Shown in pieces: positions 57,949-64,000 of a stretch of 64,000 nucleotides of DNA. The stretch comes from Streptomyces sp. CB02058. GTDB lineage: Bacteria; Actinomycetota; Actinomycetes; Streptomycetales; Streptomycetaceae. The stretch spans positions 186,001 through 250,000 of the forward strand of contig NZ_LIPG01000007.1 of NCBI RefSeq assembly GCF_001905505.1. The letters run 5' to 3'. Positions within the stretch are counted from its first letter, which is position 1. Each line of letters begins with the position of its first letter. The notes under the pieces were generated by a model. It ran no database searches, was not told the DNA's origin, and saw only the letters and a list, made by a program, of their open reading frames with translations. The translations under genes were made by a program, and so were the position numbers.

Positions 57949-59649
57949 TCATCTGGCGACCGCCAGGCAGTAGTTCTCGTCGGTGGCCAGGAGGTTGCGA
58001 TGGGTGTCCTCGGCGGCGATGACGCCGTCGTCCAGCACGAGGACCCGGTCGGCGGCATCCAGGAGGGCCGGGCTGCTGGTGAGCACGACGGTGGTGCGGC
58101 CCCGGCGGAGCTGCGCGAGGTTGCGCGCGATGAGCTGTTCGGTGACCGCGTCGACCGCCGTCGTCGGGTCGCGCAGGACGAGGATGCCGGAGTCGGCCGC
58201 GAGGGCCCGGGCCAGCGAGAGCCGCTGGCGCTGGCCGCCGGAGAGGTTCGCGCCCCGGTCGCGCACGGCGTGGTCGAGCCCCTCGCGGTGGAGGGCCACG
58301 ACATCGGTCAGCAGTGAGGCCTCCACGGCTTCGGGGAGGATGCGGCTGGTGCCCGACGGATCGATGTTGGTGCGGAGACTGCCCGCGAAGATCTCCCCGT
58401 CGTACGGGTTCACCAGCATGTGTTCGCGCAGCGCCTCGATCGAGAGGTCCGTGATCTCCCGGCCGCCGATCCGCACCACTCCCTCGTAGTCCTGCGGCGG
58501 GACGTTCACCGCCAGGATCGACGCGAGGTCGGCCGCCGCGCGGGGCTGGTAGGCGGCGATGGCCACGAACTCGCCGGCGCGCACCTGGAACTTCAGCTCG
58601 CGCAGCGCCCCGTACCGCACACCGTCGATCTCCAGTTCCCCGTCCCCGGACGGGCTCTGTGTGCCCGGGGCCGTCAGCGGTGGTGCGGCGAGCACCAGGG
58701 CCATCCGCTCGGCCGAGGCGCGCGCCATCATCACGTACTTCGGCATCTCCGAGAACATCTTCAGGGGTTCCATGATGAACTGCGCCAGGCCCACGGCCAT
58801 GACGAGCTCCCCGATGTTGATCCGGCCTCCGTACGCCAGCCAGCCGGCGGTCAGGGTCACGGCGGCGGCGAGCACCGCGTTGAGGGCCAGGGCGGTGCCG
58901 GCGTACACGCCGTTCACCCGGGCGACGGTGATCGCCTGCTGCTTCGCCTCCGTGCTGACCTTCCGGTAGGAGAGGAAGGCCGCCTGGTTGCCGCCGAAGC
59001 CGTGCAGCGGGCGCAGGCCGGTGATCAGGTCCGCGACCTTGGCTCCGGCCCGGGCGACCCTGGCCTGCTGTTCGCGGGTGCTCGAACCGATCCGCCGGGA
59101 CATCACGCTGAGGATCGACAGGATGGCGACCGTTCCGACGATCACCAGCAGACCGAGCCGGATGTCCGCGAGGCCCAGGGCGACCGACGCGACCACCACC
59201 GCGACCAGCGAGCTGATCAGCAGCGGCACGACCTCGACGATGTCGGCGGTCTGGTCGGCGTCCTCGGTGGCGATGGTCAGCACCTCGCCCGACTTCAGGT
59301 CGACGTCCCTGGCCACGGGCTGGAGTCCGCAGGCGGCGACCTTCACCCGCCAGCGGTGCGCCTCGGTCGTGTTGGCCTTCTGCAGGACGCGCATCCCGAA
59401 CCGCCACGACAGCGAGACGGTGGTGATGATCACCGCCAGCGCGCCGATCGACAGGCCGAGAGAGCCGAGGCTGCGGTCCTGCATCGTGTACTCGACGATC
59501 AGGCCCAGCGCGATCGGGAAGGCGGTCTCGCCGGCCTGGTAGAGGCCCATGAGGACGGTGCCCCGGACCACCGCGCCGGCGTTGCGGCGCAGGGCGGTCC
59601 GGAGGATGCCGGCCCCCTCCCGGGGGCCCTTGGGGTCAGGAGTTGTCAT
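57949..59649 (-). CDS. cchI: ABC exporter-like membrane protein with degenerate ATPase domain
   Basis: The 566-residue protein has six membrane segments in its first 300 residues and an NBD afterwards. The signature [18 protein letters not shown] is intact. Walker A is replaced by [16 protein letters not shown] with no GxxGxGKS. Walker B reads [13 protein letters not shown], with Arg for the Asp and Asp for the catalytic Glu, and the H-loop reads VLTSSPALL without His. ATP hydrolysis at this site looks impossible, so it may need a partner ABC protein. Its ATG lies 14 bp inside the NRPS end, matching the cchH-cchI order. Confidence 0.82.
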   Translation of the reverse strand: MTTPDPKGPREGAGILRTALRRNAGAVVRGTVLMGLYQAGETAFPIALGLIVEYTMQDRSLGSLGLSIGALAVIITTVSLSWRFGMRVLQKANTTEAHRWRVKVAACGLQPVARDVDLKSGEVLTIATEDADQTADIVEVVPLLISSLVAVVVASVALGLADIRLGLLVIVGTVAILSILSVMSRRIGSSTREQQARVARAGAKVADLITGLRPLHGFGGNQAAFLSYRKVSTEAKQQAITVARVNGVYAGTALALNAVLAAAVTLTAGWLAYGGRINIGELVMAVGLAQFIMEPLKMFSEMPKYVMMARASAERMALVLAAPPLTAPGTQSPSGDGELEIDGVRYGALRELKFQVRAGEFVAIAAYQPRAAADLASILAVNVPPQDYEGVVRIGGREITDLSIEALREHMLVNPYDGEIFAGSLRTNIDPSGTSRILPEAVEASLLTDVVALHREGLDHAVRDRGANLSGGQRQRLSLARALAADSGILVLRDPTTAVDAVTEQLIARNLAQLRRGRTTVVLTSSPALLDAADRVLVLDDGVIAAEDTHRNLLATDENYCLAVAR

Positions 59650-62600
59650 CAAGATGGCGGGCAATCGCTTCCGGGGTTCGAAGGGTGAGCAGATCACGGA
59701 TCGTGATCACAGGACCGTACTCCCGGCGGAGCAGCCCGATCAGGCGCACCGCCAGCATCGAGTGTCCTCCGAGGGAGGCGAAGTCACTGACCGCGCTCAC
59801 CTCGTCGTCGTCCAGGTCGAGTGCCTCGGCGAAGAACTCGCAGACCAGGATCTCGGTCCCGGTCTCCGGGGCGCGCTCCTCGACCATGGTCAGCACGCCG
59901 AGGGGCTTCGCCTCCGGCAGCGCCTTGGTGTCGGCCTTCCCGTTCACGGTCAGCGGGATCGCGTCGACCTGGGCGTAGTGCGTCGGGCGCAGGAAGTCCG
60001 GCAGCCCCGCGCCCGCCTCCGCGGCAACCGTGGCCAGGTCGGAGCCGTCCAGCACGAGGTAGGCGGCAAGCCGGTACGCTCCGTCGACCTGCGGGTCGGG
60101 CTGGGCGACCGCGGCGGCGAACCGCACCGCCGGATGGGCGGCGAACACGGCCTCCACCTCGCCCGGTTCGACCCGGTGGCCCCGGATCTTGACCTGCTGG
60201 TCGGTGCGGCCGAGGTACATCAGATTCCCGTCGGGCCGCCTGATCACCAGGTCCCCCGTGCGGTACATCCGCTCGCCGGGTGCGCCGAACGGGCACGCGA
60301 CGAAGCGGTGCGCGGTCTGGGCGGGCTGCCCGAGGTAGCCGCGCGCGATGCCCACGCCCGACACGTAGAGCTCACCGGGAACCCCGTCCGGCAGGGGCCT
60401 CAGCCACGGATCGAGCACGTACACCTCGGTGTTGTCGATCGCCACGCCCACCACCGGGTCCTGGCACTCGAAGGTGCCGACGCCGAGGGTGTTGATGGTG
60501 TACTCGGTGGGCCCGTACAGGTTGTAGCCGGCCGTCCCCGGGGTCTCGGCGAGCCGCTGCCACAGCTGCGGGGTGACGGCCTCACCGCCCAGCAGCACGA
60601 GCGCGGGGCGCCGTTCGGGGTCGTCGAGCAGTCCCTCGGCGACCAGCTGCTGCGCGTAGGTCGGCGTCACGTTGATGACGTCGATCCCGTGCTCGGCGCA
60701 GTACTCGACCAGACGGGGCGCGTCGCGGCGCAGTTCCTCGTCGCAGATGTGCACCTCGTGGCCGTCGGCGAGCCACAGCAGCTCCTCCCACGACATGTCG
60801 AACGCGAACGAGACGGTGTGCGCGATCCGGAAGACGCGGTGTCCGTGGTCCGCCAGCACCGGTTCGAAGATGCGGCGCTGATGGTTGATCAGCATGTTGG
60901 TGAGCCCGGCGTACTCGGTGACCACACCCTTGGGCTTCCCGGTCGATCCTGAGGTGTAGATCGTGTACGCGGGGTGCTTCAGCCGGTCCGGGTCGTCCGG
61001 GGCGAACGTCACGCGGGGTTCGGCGTCCGGCAGCGGGCGGTCGAGTTCCATGAGCTCGCCGGTCAGCCGGTGCGACACCCCGCTCACGGTGAGGATCACG
61101 TCCGGACGGGCGCTGTCGACGATCGCGGCGATCCGCTCGTCCGGGTGGTCCAGCTCCAGCGGCACATAGGCGGCGCCGACGCGGAGTACGGCGAAGAGCG
61201 CCACGATCGAGTCGAGGGAGCGCGGGATCGCGAGGGCCACGGTCCGCTCGGGGCCGATACCGCGCCGGGCGAGGACCCCGGCCACCGCCCTGCTCCGGTC
61301 ACGGAGTTCGGCGAAGGTCATGGCCGAGCCGTGGGAGACGAGGGCGGTCCGCCCCGGGTCGCGGTCGGCCGCCAGGTCGAAACGGTCGACGACCGTGTCC
61401 GTGCCGATGTCCGTGCGGGCGGCCGGCTCGGGTGCGGCCCCGAGTCCGCGCAGGGCACCGACCGGCCCGGTCGAACGGGCCAGGTCCTCCAGCACCCGCA
61501 CGTAGTCGTCGACGAGCCGGCGGGCCCTGCCGCCGTCGCCGTCGCGGTACTCCAGCTTGACCGTGAGCCGGTCTCCGGGGGTGACGACCCAGGTAAACGG
61601 ATAGTGCGTCGAGTCGTCGGCCTTCACCTCCGTGATGCCGTGCCTGGCGTTCATCTCGGCGAAGGCGTCCATGTCCAGGAAGTTCTGGAGAACGAACAGG
61701 TTGTCGAAGAGACTCTCGTGGCCGCCGGCCCGCTGGATCTCGCCGAGCCCCAGGTGCTCGTGCTCCATCGCCTCGATCCTGGCCGACTGGACGGCCGAGA
61801 GGTAGGCACGGACCGTGTCACCGGGCCGGGCCGACGTCCACAGGGGCACGGTGTTGAGCAGCACTCCGACGATGTCGGACAGCCCCTCGCCCTCGCGGCC
61901 GGAGACGGTCACGCCGAAGACGGCGTCGGAGCGGCCCGTGTGCGCGCCCAGCAGAAGGCCGAAGGCGCCGGTCAGCACCGTGTTCAGCGTGACGCCGTGC
62001 GTCCTGGCCGCGTCCCGCAGCAGTTCCGACTGTGCGGAGGACAGCTGGTGCACGAGTGCGCGCGGCAGTTCGTCCGCGAAGGCCGGCTGCGGTCCGGCCA
62101 GCAGCGTCGGGCTCGTGAGGCCGGCCAGGTGCTCCGCCCAGAAGCGCTCCGAGACGGCGGAGTCCTTGGCGTCGAGCGCCCTGGCGTACTCCTCGAAGCC
62201 GGGCGTGGCCGGGGCCGGGTCGAGTTCGCCCCCCGCGAGGACGGCCTCGTAGGCGTCGAACAGGTCCCGGAGCAGGATCTCGCGGGACCAGCCGTCCCAT
62301 AGCAGCAGGTGGTAGCTGAGCAGCAGGCCGTCGCGCCCGCCGGGCAGCCGTACGACGGTCAGCCGGACCAGCGGCGGTTCGCCCGGGTCGAAGCCCGTGT
62401 CGCGGTCCCGGGCCCGCAGGGCGTCCACGGCCTCGTCCGTCGGCAGCTCGACCGTACGGACGGCGACCCGTCGGCCCGCCTTGAGGACCTGTACGGGGTT
62501 GCCCCGGTCGTCGGTGGTGAAGCCCGCGCCCACGACGGGGTGCCGTGCGATGACGTACGCCATCGCCTCGGCCAGCGCGTCGGTGTCGAGGCGCCGGTCG

Positions 62601-64000
62601 AAGGCGAACCAGCTCTGCGCGACGTAGTGTCCGGCCGGGCCCGCCATCTGCGCCTGGAAGAACAGGCCTCGCTGGAGCGGGGTGACGGGCGCCGTGCGTT
62701 CGGCGGTCGTGGAGGCGTCCGCGAGGCGTTCGAGTGCGGCGTTCCAGTGCTCGGTCACCTCGTCGGGGATGCCGTCGGCGAGGGTGAACTCCGCGTGCAG
62801 GCTTCGGGTGGCCCCGTCGGTCCAGGCGTTGACCTCGACGGCGTACGGGCTGCCCTGGTCGCCGCCCGTGATGCGCGGCGCCCGGGACTCGTCGCCCCGG
62901 CCGAGGTAGTTGAACAGCACCTGCGGGCGGGTGCCCAGCAGCGGGGCGGTCTGCGGGTCGAGGTATCTGAGCTGCCCGTAGGCCAGGTGCCCGCGCTCGT
63001 CCGGCTGGCGCTCGGCGACCTCGCGTGCGGCCGCGAGCGGGTCGGTGTGCGCGGTGAGGCGCACGGGTGCGATGGAGGTGAACCAGCCGACGGTACGGGT
63101 GTAGTCGTGGTGTTCCAGCACCGGGACACGGCCGTGCCGCTCCAGCTCGATCGCCAGATCCGTGGGCGAGGACTGCACATGCGTCAGCGCGGTGCGCAGC
63201 GCCCCGCACAGGAGCTCGGTCAGCCCGGTCCCGAGCGCGGCGGGCGCGGTGCGCGTCAGCCGGTCGCTCGTCTCGGGGGCGAGCACGGACGTGACCGTGC
63301 GCAGGCCGCTCCCGGCCGAGGGCAGGAGCGGGGGCGCCTGGAGGGTGGTGATCCAGTGCCCGAGGCTCGCGGTGGCATGGGCGGCCCCTGAGCTGAGGGC
63401 CTCGGCGTACGCGGCGTAGGACGTGGTCGGCGCCGGCAGCGCCGCACCGCGCATCGCGGCGGCGAGGTCGTCCAGCAGGATCAGCCAGGAGACCGCGTCG
63501 ACCGCGAGGTGGTGGACGGTCACCACCAGGGTCCTGCTCGGCTCCAGCCAGGTGAACGCGATGACGTCACCGGCCTCCGGGTCGAGTCGCCCGGCGGCTT
63601 CGTTCGCGGCGGCCGTCGCGTCGGCCGTGTCCGTCCGGGCCACGGTGACCTCGCGGGCGGGACCGGTGCGCAGCGCCCACACCCCGTGCTCGACGCGCAA
63701 CTCCATCCGGAGCACCGGGTGCGCGGCCACGACGGCGTTCGCGGCGCGCACGGCGTCGGCGAACCCGGTGTCCTCGGCCGCCTCCACGGTCCTGGCCTGG
63801 GCGAACCGGGCGAGGGACGCGCCCAGTTCCCGCTGGCGCAGGATGATCGGTGACGGCGTCAGCGGGCCGTCCTCGGGGACGACGGGCCCGGGTGACGGGG
63901 CCGGGGGTGCGTCCGCCGTCAGGTGTCCGGCGAGGGCGCGCGGTGTCTTGAGGAGGAACACGTCCCGGGGCGCGATCGGCAGCCCGAGTGCCCGGGCCCG
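59636..64000 (-). CDS. cchH: Siderophore NRPS, C-terminal part (PCP-E-C-A-PCP), 5' end beyond window
   Basis: The 1454 visible residues begin in a carrier-domain tail. An epimerisation domain follows ([10 protein letters not shown] near residue 160, then FNYLGRGDE), then a condensation domain starting TPLQRGLFF near 435 with an active site [11 protein letters not shown] in which the second catalytic His is Leu. The adenylation domain ([11 protein letters not shown]) has pocket residues D-M-E-N-L-G-L-I-N, the code I recall for N5-hydroxyornithine. A final carrier domain (LGGHSMLAV) ends the protein without thioesterase. This matches the end of coelichelin synthetase CchH. Confidence 0.92.
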   Translation of the reverse strand, partial: RARALGLPIAPRDVFLLKTPRALAGHLTADAPPAPSPGPVVPEDGPLTPSPIILRQRELGASLARFAQARTVEAAEDTGFADAVRAANAVVAAHPVLRMELRVEHGVWALRTGPAREVTVARTDTADATAAANEAAGRLDPEAGDVIAFTWLEPSRTLVVTVHHLAVDAVSWLILLDDLAAAMRGAALPAPTTSYAAYAEALSSGAAHATASLGHWITTLQAPPLLPSAGSGLRTVTSVLAPETSDRLTRTAPAALGTGLTELLCGALRTALTHVQSSPTDLAIELERHGRVPVLEHHDYTRTVGWFTSIAPVRLTAHTDPLAAAREVAERQPDERGHLAYGQLRYLDPQTAPLLGTRPQVLFNYLGRGDESRAPRITGGDQGSPYAVEVNAWTDGATRSLHAEFTLADGIPDEVTEHWNAALERLADASTTAERTAPVTPLQRGLFFQAQMAGPAGHYVAQSWFAFDRRLDTDALAEAMAYVIARHPVVGAGFTTDDRGNPVQVLKAGRRVAVRTVELPTDEAVDALRARDRDTGFDPGEPPLVRLTVVRLPGGRDGLLLSYHLLLWDGWSREILLRDLFDAYEAVLAGGELDPAPATPGFEEYARALDAKDSAVSERFWAEHLAGLTSPTLLAGPQPAFADELPRALVHQLSSAQSELLRDAARTHGVTLNTVLTGAFGLLLGAHTGRSDAVFGVTVSGREGEGLSDIVGVLLNTVPLWTSARPGDTVRAYLSAVQSARIEAMEHEHLGLGEIQRAGGHESLFDNLFVLQNFLDMDAFAEMNARHGITEVKADDSTHYPFTWVVTPGDRLTVKLEYRDGDGGRARRLVDDYVRVLEDLARSTGPVGALRGLGAAPEPAARTDIGTDTVVDRFDLAADRDPGRTALVSHGSAMTFAELRDRSRAVAGVLARRGIGPERTVALAIPRSLDSIVALFAVLRVGAAYVPLELDHPDERIAAIVDSARPDVILTVSGVSHRLTGELMELDRPLPDAEPRVTFAPDDPDRLKHPAYTIYTSGSTGKPKGVVTEYAGLTNMLINHQRRIFEPVLADHGHRVFRIAHTVSFAFDMSWEELLWLADGHEVHICDEELRRDAPRLVEYCAEHGIDVINVTPTYAQQLVAEGLLDDPERRPALVLLGGEAVTPQLWQRLAETPGTAGYNLYGPTEYTINTLGVGTFECQDPVVGVAIDNTEVYVLDPWLRPLPDGVPGELYVSGVGIARGYLGQPAQTAHRFVACPFGAPGERMYRTGDLVIRRPDGNLMYLGRTDQQVKIRGHRVEPGEVEAVFAAHPAVRFAAAVAQPDPQVDGAYRLAAYLVLDGSDLATVAAEAGAGLPDFLRPTHYAQVDAIPLTVNGKADTKALPEAKPLGVLTMVEERAPETGTEILVCEFFAEALDLDDDEVSAVSDFASLGGHSMLAVRLIGLLRREYGPVITIRDLLTLRTPEAIARHLDDNS

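Overview
The window reads as chromosomal DNA of a Streptomyces or a very close relative. GC is high, with strong G/C bias at third codon positions. Genes are short and densely packed, often with 4-bp ATGA overlaps. There are gas-vesicle genes of the streptomycete gvpO-gvpA order, Tat-secreted glycoside hydrolases, DmdR1/IdeR-type iron boxes, several probable leaderless genes (a TANNNT-like -10 box about 7 nt before the ATG), and a coelichelin-like siderophore locus. I see no rRNA, tRNA, CRISPR array or intact insertion sequence.

Layout. 1-0.6 kb: end of a gas-vesicle cluster (gvpO, gvpA, leftward). 0.7-6.4 kb: housekeeping and accessory genes, including an HhH-PHP protein and an operon of a heme-oxygenase-like diiron protein, a methyltransferase and a CDGSH iron-sulfur protein. 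6.4-8.5 kb: a zinc-ribbon protein, a tiny membrane protein and a secreted phosphodiesterase. 8.7-12 kb: a tightly overlapping operon of quinone oxidoreductase and two acyl-CoA dehydrogenases. 12-24 kb: single regulators and enzymes, among them an XRE-cupin regulator, a PIG-L deacetylase, a rhodanese behind a CsoR-type operator, a CE7 esterase, a LacI-type-controlled Gfo/Idh-PmoA pair, and an FprA-type ferredoxin reductase. 24-26.6 kb: a DrrAB-type exporter with its MerR regulator. 27-29.6 kb: YciO, DUF6381, DUF2267 and an LLM flavin oxidoreductase. 29.7-32.3 kb: an ArsR sensor divergent from a P1B-4 metal ATPase. 32.4-35.2 kb: arginine/ornithine antiporter and arginine deiminase. 35.3-36.9 kb: a DHA2 drug exporter. 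38.2-42.7 kb: carbohydrate genes (GH114, GH11 xylanase, PfkB kinase, GH13 alpha-amylase), two of which share a promoter element.

43.2-51 kb is a catabolic island. It has two IclR regulators, two paralogous SDR dehydrogenases, an MHS-family transporter, a YciI protein and a 3-ketosteroid-dehydrogenase-like flavoprotein. Two distinct palindromic operator motifs lie in its intergenic regions. I infer that it takes up a small acid or alicyclic compound, oxidises an alcohol to a ketone and desaturates next to the ketone. 51-53.8 kb: a divergent CitG-like protein, and a cysteine-rich leader peptide ahead of a secreted propeller-like protein.

54-64 kb is an iron-regulated siderophore locus. The right edge is the 3' part of an NRPS (PCP-E-C-A-PCP, no thioesterase) whose adenylation-domain pocket reads DMENLGLIN, the code I recall for N5-hydroxyornithine in coelichelin synthetase. 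It overlaps an ABC exporter whose nucleotide-binding domain has lost Walker A, the Walker B acid and the H-loop. Next come an enterochelin-esterase-like hydrolase and MbtH. Two iron boxes also head genes for the first two steps of ornithine synthesis: an ArgA-like GNAT behind MbtH, and an ArgB behind an isochorismatase-like protein that lacks the usual catalytic Asp and Lys. This iron-responsive ornithine-supply module, together with the degenerate exporter, the atypical C domain and the degenerate isochorismatase, is the most unusual part of the window.
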